DNA of 64,000 nucleotides from Brachypodius melanocephalos (GCA_013398615.1 VZSR01000520.1:36374981-36438980), one strand, 5' to 3'. Positions 36,842 through 49,869 are shown, counted from the first letter of the stretch. Translations and numbers: made by a program. The notes: a model not told the origin generated them from the sequence alone.

Positions 36842-38223
36842 GAGAAGAAATGGAATAATTAGAAAGAAATCTAAGGTCTTTCTGTGAATTTTCCTTCTTT
36901 CCCCATCTGATTTGCAATGCCAATGCAGTTGCAATGCAATCTCTTTTCACTGCTGATACCTAAGGCCAGATTCTGTGCTGACACCATTTCTTTGACTTGA
37001 GAGAGAATTTGATCTTCAGCGCTTTGGGCCAAACCTTGCAGAACCCTCTTCTCCCAAACAGCCCACCTTAGGGTCTTGTTGGGAATTTTTCTTCTGAGGA
37101 AATTTTAGATGAGTATGTTGTTTCTACGAAGATCAAAATTCATGGTTATAGTCACCCAAACTCCTGTAAAGCAATGTACTATCAGAACAAAAAGTAGTTT
37201 AATTCTTCAGCCAGTCCAACAAACCTAGAATATCTGTAAAATATCTTTCTTTTCGTCTAGGGCTTGTTACTCAATAGCAATTCCTATTGGAATATTTACG
37301 GGTCTAATTCTTCGTTCATAGAGGAATAAAATTTCAAATCCTTCAAAAAGCAATTGGATTGCTGAATCTCAGACACATTTTTAAAAATGAGACTTGTAAT
37401 CCACTGAGGATCTTAATGGAAAGAAATCATTATACCTAATTAAATTGAAAGTAGCAGGAAAATGGAGCTTACTTGGAGCATATGCTTGTAATAATTTATA
37501 CCTGTACTGTGACAGAATCTTCTCTATACAGGAGTGAAACCCAACACTTGTTTGGTTTTGGAGTCTCACTCTCCCTTCCCTTGACTTTGTCTTTGATCTT
37601 CTCTTGGCATGTAATGAGCTGTGCCTGCTCTGCTGCCCTGACCTTTGCTGGTTCCCTCATCTCCCTGTCCTTCATCCCCACAGAGACCTCCAGCACCAGA
37701 AACCAGAACAGTGCATCAATGTTTGATCAGCTTTGATTCTGTGCTGCAGAACTTGTGAATCACAGAGCGATGGAAAACAGCAATTGCATGCATCAGCTAA
37801 TGCAACAGAAAACTGACCAGCAATTCACTTTTTTTTTTAATATTTTTTTTTATATATAACCAGAAAGCCTATTTGGCAACAACTTTAGATATCTGGAATA
37901 TCTGGGTTTATTTCCTGTACAGTCGTGGTGTGTACACCTTTAACAACAGAACTGATACCATCCAGCTTGGTCACAGGTTAAACAACAGTCATTTTGCTCA
38001 GCAATTCAAACTTTCATTACAATTTGTAATGCAGCAGAACACTTGGGCTATGTAGTCATTTATTGCAGTGATTTGCATTAAAGAGTGTCATTGTATTACC
38101 TCTTAGCTTTGGTTGAGATTAGAAGTAATATCTACATTTATCTTTCACTCCTAGGAGTATAAAATTGTGCTAATAATAACAATAATAAAGCTAGTTCCTA
38201 AAAGCAAGTGAACTCTACACAGC

Positions 38224-38262
38224 TTTTTTCCCCCTCTTTTTTTTTTCCCCTCTTTTTTATCT
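38224..38262. repeat. CT-rich low-complexity tract
   Basis: Two copies of a CCCCTCTTTTTT-like block in tandem, separated by T-runs. Confidence 0.7.
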
Positions 38263-39110
38263 GCTCAAGTAGGGGAGTAGAAGAATCATGAATAATAAAT
38301 ATGGAGATAAGAGAACTGAAACTGGGAAATCAATTTACTGCAAAATATTTGCATATTTTATTAAAAGAAACTGTGCATAAACCCCACAACAGGGTGGAAC
38401 GATTTATATTTTGATTTGATTTGTATATGTTATACCTCTGGGAGAACTAATGCAACTTAGTCATCCCTGCAGGACTTTTTTTGGGTAGGGTTTTGTTGTT
38501 GTTGATGGTTTTTTTTGTTACAGATATCTTAGACAAGGGAGCACTAGGTCTCCAATGGAAATATTAAGTCAGCTTGATGCTATGTTATATTCTTGGAACC
38601 TCACACAGCCAAATGTCCAGAACTATTCTAAGAAAACACCCAAGTGCTCTGGGGGTCTGCCTGTATCCAAACTAACTCCAGAACTGTGCTTCAGGTCAGA
38701 GGGTTTTGTTAAAAACTACATCAATACACCCAGGCAGTACTTACTGTCTGTTATTAGAAATGCAAACCATGAACATAAGGGACAGTGTTTATACTCTCCT
38801 CTACATATTAGGAAATATATCCTGCACATATATTAGAAAAATCCTGTCTAATATCACAACACCTAGCATCTCCAAGCACATGTGCAAAGTATCCTGGTAA
38901 GGGTGTGCTGGGTGAAGAAGGAAGTTTTGGATCTCAGAGCAGCTGTGCAGCTTGGGGTGCTGTGCAGGAGGACAGGTGACCATCGACGACTTCAGGACCT
39001 AAAGTTGGCAAGCTCTCAAGTCATGAACAATTATAGCCTTTTTTGACAACAATATAGTATTTTAACAATTTTGTTGGACTTCACAAAAGGAAGTTGTGAA
39101 ATTTAGGCTG

Positions 39111-39115
39111 CTTTT
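39111..39115 (+). repeat. Target-site duplication, left copy (CTTTT)
   Basis: CTTTT immediately before the LTR's TG. Identical to 39745-39749. A 5-bp duplication is the length expected for ERVL-class integration. Confidence 0.8.
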
Positions 39116-39744
39116 TGTGATGGTTTTGGCTGGGGTAGAGTTAATTTTCTTCCCAGAAGCTGGCGTGGGGGCTGTGCTAAGGATTTGTGCTGGAAACTGT
39201 TGATAATACAGGGATGTTTTAGCTCTCACTGAGTAGAGCTTGCACAGAGACAAGGACTTTTCTCCCTCTCATCCACTTGCTGGGGGTGGACAAGGATTTG
39301 GGAGGGGACACAGCTGGCATGGCTGACCCAAAGTGACCAAAAGTATGCCCCACACCAAATGATGCCATGCTCAGTAACAAAACTATAGGGAAGGTTGGCT
39401 GGGGGCTACTGCTGAGGGTCTGTGTGGGCATCAGCCTCTTGGTGATGACCAATTGTTTTCATTTGCATCACTTGTCTTTCTGCAGTTTTATTTCTCTCTG
39501 TGTTATTTTCCTTTTCATTACTATTACTTTATTATTCATTAAATTATTATATCGTATAATTAACTTCTGTTATTATGATTGATATTGTTATTATTGCTAT
39601 TATAATTATTTATTTCTATTCTTTAATTGCTTTTATTTCAATCTCTGAGTTTTCTCACTTTTACTCTTCTTCCCAGGAGGATGAGGGTAGGTGAGCAAGC
39701 AGCTGTGTGATGATTTTTTTGCCAATTAGGGTTGAACCACTACA
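39116..39744 (+). mobile_element. Solo LTR of an avian ERVL-like retrovirus with TSD
   Basis: 629 bases, TGTGATGGTTTTGGCTGG to GAACCACTACA, with canonical TG...CA ends. Landmarks: GGGTAGAGTTAATTTTCTTC, GGGGCTGTGCTAAGGATTTG, GAGGGGACACAGCTGGCATG, GCTGACCCAAAGTGACCAAA, an ATT-rich segment (39525-39615) and a CTGAGTTTTCTCACTTTTAC tail. Same family as 22478-23030. The perfect CTTTT duplication on both sides and absence of internal retroviral sequence show recombination between two LTRs to a solo copy. The TATA region has decayed (CAGTAACAAAACTATAGG); an ATTAAA poly(A) signal remains. Confidence 0.88.
39538..39543 (+). promoter_or_regulatory. LTR polyadenylation signal
   Basis: ATTAAA inside the ATT-rich segment, matching the position of the signal in the sister LTR. 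The surrounding ATT repeats make alternatives possible. Confidence 0.35.
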
Positions 39745-39749
39745 CTTTT
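39745..39749 (+). repeat. Target-site duplication, right copy (CTTTT)
   Basis: CTTTT directly after the terminal CA of the LTR, identical to the left copy. Confidence 0.8.
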
Positions 39750-42700
39750 CCAGCAAGAAAATATTGCCCAAATTATTTTACTTATTGCTTCATACACAAT
39801 GGTACTCATCTGGTTACTTGGATCTTGAGGTCTTAAACTTTTGGAATGAGACAACAGAAAACTTTTCCCACTAAACATGGAAATCCTGTTACAGCTGTCT
39901 TTCCAACAACAATGCTGTCAGCACAGCACACTTTCAGGGGTTGAAATTTGACCTGAGGAGTAGCAAGGAATAGGCATGGCCACTGTTCCACCCCATTTTC
40001 TGCCCAGGGAAAATACTTGTATAATGTCTTGGAAATGCCACATCCTAAACTGATCTATTTTATGTGGACATTTTAGCATTTGATAAAGGAGACAGAAAAG
40101 TCTTACCATGCTGAACGTTGCCAAAACCCAATTTTTTCCATTACTAATTGAGGTATATACCTGTGTGTACATATGTGGATGTATGGTTTTCCAGACATAT
40201 CTCACAATTAGAAATTTTAAAAGTATCTTACACACACATGACCAAATTCCACTGCTGTCTGTGAAGTCAGGGAGTTCACATCAGGAAATCGGTAGTAATA
40301 TTTCAAGAGCAGCTTGAAGTCTTCTCATGTTTCAGTACTGCCAGTGACAATATTTCTAGCAGCTTCCAGAGGGTCAGAATCGAGACCAGTGAGAACATAA
40401 AAATAATTCCAGGCTAATTTTTACTCTTTATTGTTCAAGCTTTGCTTTTTATGGGGCTGCCTAAGGTTTGTAGATGTGCTCTTAGAAGTTTCTTAGCTGC
40501 TTATTGGATGTTTCACTCTCAGAGTTCAGAGCAGTTTCCACGTGCTTATTGTATCAGTGAAAAGTGATGCATTCATTGTGAAATATCAAAAAATGCTTTG
40601 TCAGGCCCCTCATGTGTGTGTGAGCAGTGAAATTCAGAAGAGCTCTGTAACCAATCCTTGCCATAAATCCAGTTTGTTCAGCTTACTTCAGCTGGCTCCT
40701 AAATGTGACTTGAAGGCTGTGAGGCACCTCTGCAAATAGTCAAGAATGATTTGGTGAGGGCCATTTCATAAGTGCCTGATGTAACCATCACCACCAGTGA
40801 TTGAAAAATAAGTTTCACATATGTATGTTTGCTAAACTCTGTAATTCACAACCTTCCACATCCATGGTGCATTCTATAGGACCCCATGTTTCTACAGGAC
40901 TTTTAAAGGTTAATATATCCTTTTCCCCTGCTTTGTGACAGGATCTGTAATTTCAGATCTTGATGTCTTTGCCTGCTTCATCCTGATCCCATGTATAAAT
41001 TACAGGGAAGTACCTAGAGCCCCTGGATATTAGCAGGGAGCTGCTTAAATGTGACAAGGCCACCAAAGCTGAGAATGAAGTGTGTAAGGGATTCCCACAA
41101 GCACCACAGCATAACCCAAACCAGCAAGGGGAGCCCACACACTCATGGCAGTAAAAAGCATCTGTCCTGTTATGTCCTGTTGTATGAGAGTTAGTACAGC
41201 TGATAGGAACTTTCAAGTAATTTTGCTCGAAACTGAGCACTAAGTTGCTATGTCATAGAGAGGAATGAGCCTACAAACACCTGAACTCGAATTTCCTTGG
41301 CAAATCAGACTAAGATGAATCCTGCAATGCTGTGGCCCAAAGCTGATGCTAAGCTGGGATTCAATAATAGAACCTAGTGCATCAATTACATAAATGTAGC
41401 CTTATCAGGCCTTGCCTGTGATTTCTAGTACTTCCTACTCAGTTATTTGAGGCAGTCTTATGAGTTCCTTAAATTACATTTACATTTCTACATCTATTCT
41501 GAAAACAAATAGCAGTGAAAGTCAGTAGGACTTAAAAGTAAAGCACAGAACAAGTTTTTCTTCTGGGTTGATTAATTTAAGAGCATCTAAAGGTGAAAAG
41601 ACAAAATTTCTTAATCCTGTTACCTCTGCTTTCAGTGTAATACAGGAAAGGAAGTGGCACAGAAGACAATTCATAACCTTAAACGAAGTAGGATCCGTGT
41701 CTACATAGACAAGATTTACTTTACATTCTCAGCTGTAGAAATGGGAAAAAATGAGGTTTGGATCCTAAGGGTCATTTGAGTTTAAATTTTCTTTCCATTA
41801 GGACAAAAATTTCATGGGATCATGGATATTTGGAGCACTCTTACAGCCTTAACATGGGAATGGTGGTTTCAGTCCTCACTGCCCACAGATATTTAATGCA
41901 AAATTGCTTTTCCTTTGTGCCTATGCAGCTACTCTCTCCTGCAGAGAGTGTCAGGCCCTGCTCTGCTGGTTAAAGAACATTTTGCTGCCTCTGCTATTTG
42001 CTCCTTTCAGCAGCTATTGTGGACTGAACTCTCAGCTCCTTTCACAGAGAAGTTGTACTGCCAGAGTACATGGTTGCCAGGGTGGCATGGATGAGAGCAG
42101 CAGGTTTCTTTCTTATAGCCTAAGTTTGGCTAACAGCCTGTATTCCAGGAAAAGTTATTTTTGATGCAGCAGAATGCAGAATGTGAGTAACATGAGAAAT
42201 CATAGTGAAATTGAGAGAAATTAGAGTCAGGAAAATGATCCTGAAAAGTCAGCTCTGAAAAATCAATTCTGTTGCCAAAAAAAGTTTTGAACCTAATAGC
42301 TGTACCATTAACTCCTTACTCTGCCCCAAAGACCGACAATTTTGGGTATAAGAGGTCAGAGTTTCAGCTTTAAGAACAAAGTTAGGAAAGTAGTAACAGC
42401 ATCTTGAAAATATTCTAACATATAGAATTTGTTCTTGAAATCACAGAAACAAGTTTCATATTTTTACTTCTGATTTGGTGCCTTGCAGCAGCACATCCAT
42501 TTTCTGCTATTAATGAGTTGATGGTTGGAGAACTTACCCTCAGTTGCAGTGCAGCCTTTGATTTCACAAAACTCCCCCAAATGCCTCCAGCTAATTGTGT
42601 TTTCAATAATAAATTGTTGAAGAAATCTTGGCTTAGCTGAATTTACTTCAATATGATTTAATTAATGTGTTTAAAAACCAGTATTCTGAGCAGCATGGAC

Positions 42701-43259
42701 TACTGAGTTGCTTATGTTATTTGCAGGCCTCTACAGAGAGCAGTGACCCAGAATTTACAGCCTTCTTTCACACCATCTATCACACTGCAATGCCATCATT
42801 TAAAATAATGGCATCCTCTTGCCTTCATACAAAATAATTTTTGCAGCTGTGGAGACTCTGACTAATAGGGACTTTTTATCATATAGAAAGCAGCTCTGAA
42901 CATCAGTGGTGTGTTTGCAGCTTGACTGATGTACAGAGACCAGACTGTATCACAGACAGGTGAATTACAAACTCCAAAGCCAACACCCCTTTTCCAGTTA
43001 TAAGAATTCTGAGGGAATTTTTTACCAATACTACTTATTCATTCTATTCACATGCTCTGCTTTGACTCATGTTTAGACTCCTGGAATTTACCCACTCTCC
43101 CTTTTATTACTGGAAAACCTGATGCCATCACAGCCAACCTCTTCTGCCTTTCCCAGCCTACCTACCCCGCCCTTCCACACCAAGAAATTCTGGTAAGATC
43201 TAAAGTAGCAGTTCAGATTTTATGAACAGTGGTGTTTGGTCTGTAATTCCCCAGCAGAG
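39750..43259. other. Unique non-coding stretch
   Basis: About 3.5 kb with no gene, RNA gene or clear interspersed repeat. Short frames at 39918-40235 (-) and 40953-41240 (-) have no domains. Confidence 0.55.
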
Positions 43260-43390
43260 CTGCAAGGCACAGAGATGTCATAACACGGAATTCACAGATT
43301 AGCATTACCCGATAATGGATGTGATTTGCTGGACAACGTGACATCGCACTTTAGAGACAGCAAATTTGCTTGCTAGGAGTAAAAAACCCT
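43260..43390. promoter_or_regulatory. Candidate small conserved non-coding element
   Basis: Repeat-free, CpG-retaining stretch (ACACGGAATTC, ACCCGATAATGG, CAACGTGACATCGCAC) with ATTAGCATTACC. Too short and motif-poor for firm judgement. Confidence 0.15.
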
Positions 43391-45107
43391 TTGGTCTGGG
43401 GCATGGAGCTGTTATTTGTAGCTTGTTTTAAACAGGGAAACACTGTTGTCAGTTTTCTGAACTACCAAGAGTTGCAGAAGTCTTAGCAAAACAGTTTTTC
43501 TAAGACTACCCAGATGTTAGATATTAAACAAACATCTGTTTTGAATAGAAGGTATTTCCCTCCCCTCTACACCTCCTTTTCAACATACCAGAGAATGCCT
43601 AGAAAGAACTGTCACAGCTATAGTTTTATTTAGTTCTCTGAACACTGCTGTCCTTGGTGTCAAAACCACAACAAAAATAACCCTTGGAAAGGTTAATAGT
43701 GGCCTTTCCAGTGTCATATTCTGCACTTTATACATTGCAGTAATTATTATCATTATAGCTGTAAGGATGTCTAGTTATCTTTCTTAATCACATACTATAA
43801 AAAGTGCTTCTGAACACATATCTATTATTTAATCAAAATTTCACAGTTATTGGCATTTATGCTCTGGAAGGGCTGTGTTTATTTTCTGTTTGCAAAGGGG
43901 AACAGTGCCTCCCAGAAGAAAGAGAGACCTCCATCCATGCCCACTTTAATCACTGTCATATCATGTGACAATCTGTACTATTAATATCAGAGACTGCTAA
44001 TACATGTTATTATGCCCTGTTGCCTTGTACTTTTTGCACCCTGGGAAAGCACTTTCATTAACAGTGAAAAACAGTTTAAAAAAAAAAAAAAATGTGAGAA
44101 CTGAACTGTCTTCCCAAGGCAGAGCCAAGTACAAGAGTTCTCCTGCCTGCAGAGATGGTTTCAGGAGCGCCTGTCAGAGCAGGGTCAGCCATACACCTCA
44201 CATAAAATTTATCATTTATTTTCCCACCACAGCATTTTTATATTTATATTAGTGCCCCTTGTACTAGAGCACTGAACCAGTTCTCCAGTCCTCGTGTCAG
44301 GGCCCAACACCAAGTCTCTTTAGTGAGCTCAGTTGCTGCTGGTGCCTCTATACTTCTCTGTTAGATCACTCCCTCAGCGATGGCCTTTTGCAAGAGCATC
44401 CATAGTTTGGCTTGTACAAAAAAGGTCTGGAAAGGCACCATTCTCCTACATCATTCATTCTACCACAAACTTAATCCCAGATTTCTGAACCCTGTTGCTC
44501 CCACTGTGCATTAATGGGGCATGGCTTCACAAGATGCTCCCCTACAGGAGCTTCCTGGTCTTCAGCCTGACTGCATGGGCCACCATGAACCCTCCTTGCC
44601 CTCCTTTGGCACTCTTCATGATCTTGGCACTCATGTCACCCATGATATTTATTTAGAGCCATGTATTTATTTAGAGATGAACCAGCAGAGTGTGGTACAT
44701 GAGCAAAAATTGAGACATGTTGTAAATGAACATGCACTGCTGTTTTCTCTGGAAAAAAAAAAAGGGAAAGCTTAATTGAAATCTGTGACTTGATAATCCT
44801 GCCAGTTACATTTTGTTTTCATAAATAAAGTTCCATGAGAGAGGACAAAGGAATTAGTCTTATGTATGTCTAGGAAATGAGCACAGACAATTGAGAAAAT
44901 TCACTGGTAACCAAATCTGCTAGTAATGACTGTTCTCGCTGTCTATCATGAGGTTATGCACTTGTATCTTTAGAATTATGATACTAGGATAGTGGTTTCA
45001 TAGGACAAATGTGAGATTTGGTTGTTCTTAAATGATAATTCCTCCAGAGGAAGGAAGAACCCTGTAAAACATGATAGGCTCTTAAGTCTCAAAAATATAA
45101 AAGAAGA
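43391..45107. other. Non-coding stretch
   Basis: No gene recognised. Contains A15 at 44078-44092 and a small duplicated word TATTTATTTAGAG near 44646-44676. Confidence 0.5.
44078..44092. repeat. Poly-A run
   Basis: Fifteen A, in CAGTTT(A)15TGTGAG. Confidence 0.85.
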
Positions 45108-45311
45108 TCAAGTCTGATGGTCCAGTGGCCCATTGGACACAGACAGCAGTAATACTGGAGGATTCGACTTGGCTAATTTTTCAGTGAATGTACATGAGGC
45201 TTCTGTCTTCTGCAATGTCTCTGTTCCTTGAGATATTTTGACATCCTTCTCTCCCCACCACATGACACTGGCATCCACAGGGCAGACGAATTGCCAGCAG
45301 AGCAATGAGCA

Positions 45312-45338
45312 ATACAGGACTCCTGATGAGTCCTGTAT
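45312..45338. repeat. Perfect inverted repeat (11-bp arms, 5-base loop)
   Basis: ATACAGGACTC, loop CTGAT, GAGTCCTGTAT. All eleven pairs match, which is uncommon in unique DNA. No T-run follows, and bacterial-type terminator logic does not apply to this genome. Confidence 0.9.
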
Positions 45339-45659
45339 CCAGTATTGTCTCAGTAACCACTGTGCCCATGAGGAGTTAGCTGCATTCTCAACTCCCCTCC
45401 TGTGTCTTTTGAGCACTCTCAGTTCAAGGTCTTCTGTGATACCCAGATCAGCTTGGCATCACTGACTACTGTAGAAAATGTCATGGCAGTGATCATATGA
45501 GGCTGAGAAGCAGAGTCCTTCCACATGGAGCCTTCAGGCTCTCTGGACACGGTCCCTGTAATGGAAATGGTGCAAGTGACAACACTGTGCATGAACCTCA
45601 GCTCAAGGATCAACATGCCCTTGAGTTACATGCCCGCAGACCTGGGGTCATGGTCCAAG

Positions 45660-45712
45660 AGGTGAGATCTCATTGTGCTAGATGCTGTAAAAACACCAAA
45701 GAAAGACATCTT
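45660..45712 (+). repeat. Possible ancient amniote repeat tail
   Basis: GAGATCTCATTGTGCTAGAT, GCTGTAAAAACACCAAAGAA and AGACATC resemble the common reptile/bird repeat end 'gatcccattgtgctaggtgc / tgtacaaacac / aaagacagtccctgcc'. I know this pattern from sauropsid genomes but cannot fix the family (CR1-related or SINE). Confidence 0.4.
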
Positions 45713-46519
45713 TAACATGAACAAGTAGGAAACATGTACAGGGGGTCCTGGAAGGGGTGTTCTTACAGGTTTTAGAGGTCCCATGAATAGCAGTAATATA
45801 GATATCACACTATATCCTCCCAGCCCCCCAAAAGACCCATCCCACCACCCACTGCTTTGCTCCTGCTTTCCTGTTGTCACTTGCAAGAAGCAAGGGAGAA
45901 AGGTTACTGTCAGAGTGGGCTCTGAAGTCCAGTCTACACTTCCTCAAAGTGTGGAAGAACCACTGCCTTACAACAAAACTGGAAAGCAAGGAATCTGATG
46001 TGTAGACCATCCACAGTTATCTGCCTCCCTTCAGACACAGGTCTGACACACATCATAAAGTTGTTGCTCACTAAGCCCACCGAGAAACCTCCTGCTTGTT
46101 CATGTGAAAATGTATCCAGGAGTTCTAGGATAGTTCCTTGTCCCAGCTGCTTGAAGGGACTGGAAAGGACATGTTCTTGTCTGCACCAGGTCAATTCAGA
46201 CACCACAGCGAGGCTGTTAAATACATGGATCATGAGACTCAGCTCCAGAGACCTGCCTTGGCAGGGGTCCATGGGGTGAGGTAAGGCCATATACCTGTGC
46301 ACTGGGCTCAGCACAGCCAGCTGAAGGACACTCCCCAATTCCTGGACGTGAGAGGCTTGGAAAGCTCACAGAAGGATGCTGTGCATAGCCTAGGGAGTAG
46401 CTGGAATGAGACAAGAGACACACTGATGTGGCCATTCTTCATAAGCACTTTCTTGCAAGAGACGGGTAGAGGTTTTATGAAGAATCTGATGAGAAACACA
46501 TCTTCATTCTGTGTGTTAC

Positions 46520-46690
46520 CCTTCCATGGTAAACATTAGTCATTATTAACAGCAAACAATTGACAAGATTGTTTTATTCTTTAGCCTTTAATCTGAACAA
46601 TTTCAATTAAGCCCTCAATTATTAAAGTGAACTTGCACATTTGTGCCTATGGTAGAATATGTTGACTCAGTCACAATACATGTTTGTCTG
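46520..46690. promoter_or_regulatory. Candidate conserved non-coding element with SOX-like pair
   Basis: AACAAT (46555-46560) and ATTGTT (46568-46573) form an inverted SOX-type pair with a 7-base spacer, within a TAAT/ATTA-rich, repeat-free stretch (AACATTAGTCATTATTAAC, AAGCCCTCAATTATTAAAG). Inference from motifs only. Confidence 0.2.
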
Positions 46691-48136
46691 TCAGGAACAG
46701 CACAAAATTCCTGATTTTCTGATTCAGTTGTGTATAGTTTATTTGCAAACATCCAAAGTCAAGAATTACTTTGAGAGAGATTTTACCATTTATTAGGACA
46801 CACAGAATTGCATATGCTTGTCAGCCAATTTAGTGTGTTTAAAAAAACCTCAACCAACAGCAAAGAAATATACTTTCTAATGCAAAACCCAGCAGCAGTG
46901 TATGTGACACATCAGTGCTAATATCAATTCCATTTTGCTTAATATATCTCACCATGTGATTATTCTTAATTTGAAAATAGCCATCCAGTACATTTTTCTA
47001 TAATGAAAGTTCACTTGCACCTTGTAGATATGCTAATAAATTTAACACAGAGGTGCAGACATTGATTATTCAACAACAAGATGAGCGTATCTGCTGTAAA
47101 ATATATTTTAGAGGTAATCTCTAATAGCCATTTCATAGCAGCTAGGCTTTGCACTAATATGCTTGTCTAATGTCCCATTTGGATTCTTATATCCCAAATT
47201 AGTGATAAATCAAGGGTGGAAATTTATATTTTATAATTCTAAAGCATCAAAATAAAGTGTGACTTCAGCTGTGTGAATGACTGCAAATGACTAGTGGTGG
47301 TTACAGGAAGCACTTGTGCAGACATCTCAGGGGAGGGTCTGATTTCACCATAAATCTTTAGCAGAAGTGCCCAGTCTTTATGGAAGTTGGTAAAGGAATG
47401 GGAGCACTGTTTTGCTCAAGCCAAGACAAAAGTATGCTTAAAACTAGTTTACATTGATGGGCTAGAGTCAGCTCTGAGCAAGGCTGGCAGAGTACTGAAA
47501 CCTCCCTGAAGGCAGACACTGATGCACTTAGAGAGTTTTGCCTCTGCTGTGAGCTGGGGACACGGCATGGATGTTTGACATCTGCACCTAGAACAGCTGT
47601 TCTTGACAACAGGGCACTTCACTCTCTGATACAGGAGGTAATGTTATATCAGGAGGCTTCATGGAAGACGTTTTGTTGATATATTTTGAGTATTAGTTAT
47701 TTTTATAGTCAGTAAAGTTGTGGAGCTTGGGATTTTTTAACCTGTTGATATTGTCCCTTGTCGTGTGGAAAGTTTTAGGAGTAGGTGAGGTGAGAGGTTC
47801 CTACTCACTAAGACAGAAGACACTTGGAACACAGATAGAAAGAAAAAAAAAATTAAAGGAAGAATTAAAGTACATTCTGTATGACATGCCCCAGAAAACT
47901 ATGAGAGATGTTCATACTTCATCCAGAAATTGTGTTTGGAACTTGGATATTCCTTCACATGTTTATTACAACATTCAAATATAATCACATTCATGTTTGC
48001 CAAATAACTTAAGAATGAAAACATGAAACTTTCCTGCTGCACTTGACCTCTTTCAGGGTTTTCCTGGACAAACACTCAAGTTCCAGTATACTTTTCCAAA
48101 GTCAGTTTGTTACTAACAGCTATTGAGTTCTACAGG

Positions 48137-48150
48137 AAAAAAAAAAAAAA
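48137..48150. repeat. Poly-A run
   Basis: Fourteen A, in ACAGG(A)14GCCAGG. Confidence 0.85.
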
Positions 48151-49869
48151 GCCAGGAGGGACAGGGTATAATAAGGGTCTGAACATTGCAACACCAGCTC
48201 CTCATTCAGCTCCTCTAGTTCTCATCTTGGCATTCCCCCATTTTCATCACAAAACCACTGGAAAAAGCAGAGTTTTGGAATGAGGGATCAAATGGGAATA
48301 TGTCTGAAAAGAAATCATTAATTCTTTGGATCTGCTCACTTATAGTTTAGATGGAATGTGCTTCTAAAAGCTGAGGTGACTGTGTAAATTAGTGTGAATC
48401 TGAAGGCAGATTTGATGGAGAGATGGCTTATTATAAATGACCATTGGATATTCCTGACACATTAGCCCACATTATGCTATGGCAAAGGAAATGGTGCAAA
48501 TGTCCTGGTTAGAGCAGAGTTTAATGCATTAAACTCAGAATCAACAAAGCAACACCAGTGCAAATGATCTGTGACTCAAAATAACCAAGTTCTAAAAAAT
48601 GCCATGTCCAGAGAAGCCAGACATGTTCCCCAGCCAGACACACATGTACTTCCAGCTTGTCTAAAACACAAAATGAGATCATCAGAAACCAGTCTCAAAT
48701 GGACATTTTTTTTTCCCTAGAAAAAGAGAGGAATAAGAAAGATGGAAAACAGCTTTTCTCCCCTGTGTTTCAATGATCTGGGAAGAAAACAGAAAATACA
48801 TTTGATATATCCACGCCATTGGTTTCCTCCATTGTTCCCTGTCCAGGCTTGGCACAACACAAAGCACTCATGCCCCTGCTTGCTTTGTACACTTCTGTCA
48901 AACCTGCCCCTTTCCTGCTCTTCTCCCAGTGTTTCAAGCTATGCTTCCCAACTGTCAATATTTAAAATTCTTAATGATGCAACCTGAGGTTACTATGGCA
49001 ACTAATGTCATTGCCTAGGTGGTAGTGATCATATAATGTGCATTGCCATTGAAATTTGAAATTATTTTCCATAGACCTATGAAGGCCATGCAGAGGTTTG
49101 CACTCTACCTTGTTCAATCCCCTGAAAAAGCCCACCACTCCAGTAGGTATTACAGAGGAAGTTATTGCAGTCTTTTGGAACAGAGATTTGTACCTCATTA
49201 ATGCATGCAATGAAATGTTTGATTCTGAAAAAGGTAATATTTTAGATATTTGTTTAATGTGATCAATATACCTCTGAGCAGCATAATTTATTGTTTGATG
49301 TGACCACAAACTCCAGCTACTTTCAGTGCAGCTCAGGCATATTTACTTTTGAAAGGAAATGATCCTCTATTCACATAAAAATAAAGTTTTGTTCTCTACA
49401 TTAGGAGATGTCACTTAGGCTTTCCTCAGACAAATATCCTAATAAACTGCTGGCATCTTCTGGAATGACAAGTCAAAGTCAGCATTTCTGTTGATGATCT
49501 CTAGCTTGGAACTCAGTTACCAAAGTGTGCAGATACCCTTGTGATGGGCACAGCATTTAAAGGTGGATACGCAGGGACTAAGGTAATTATGCTTCTTAAA
49601 CTAAAATCCAATACCTAATCTAATAAATCAGTACATTCCAATAGAGAATATTCTAGGAGCAGCTTTTGCCCACAGACACAGTAAGTAAAATAGAAATAAA
49701 AGCACAGTGGCCTTTTTCCTTTTCCTAAGGGGACTTCTTTCTGGATCACAACTCAGTAACAACAAAAATCCTGCAACTGCTGTTTGATAAAGGAAAACAG
49801 ATCTGAACCAGCCAACTTTTCAAGCCCTGGGTTGGCTCTGCTATCTGAGCAGAAACAAACCTAGTTGCA

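Larger units (their letters stand above)
36221..39110. other. Non-coding stretch with homopolymer tracts
   Basis: No gene recognised. Holds T20 at 36822-36841, an AT-rich tract near 37831-37860 and a CT-rich tract at 38224-38262. Confidence 0.55.
45108..46338. other. Unrecognised G+C-richer block with overlapping frames
   Basis: This 1.2-kb block is more G+C-rich than its flanks and carries unusually many mid-length frames on both strands, the longest 134 codons on minus (45934-46338), others at 45108-45416 (-), 45497-45715 (+) and 45998-46279 (+). I do not recognise any protein in them. The frames shift repeatedly, as in a decayed gene, processed pseudogene or old transposon. It contains a perfect hairpin (45312-45338) and an old repeat tail (45660-45712). 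Confidence 0.35.

Noticed and set aside
22478..39744. The two related plus-strand LTRs considered as the ends of one provirus
   Set aside because: They are 16 kb apart, well diverged from each other, with no gag, pol or env between them, and the second has its own target duplication.
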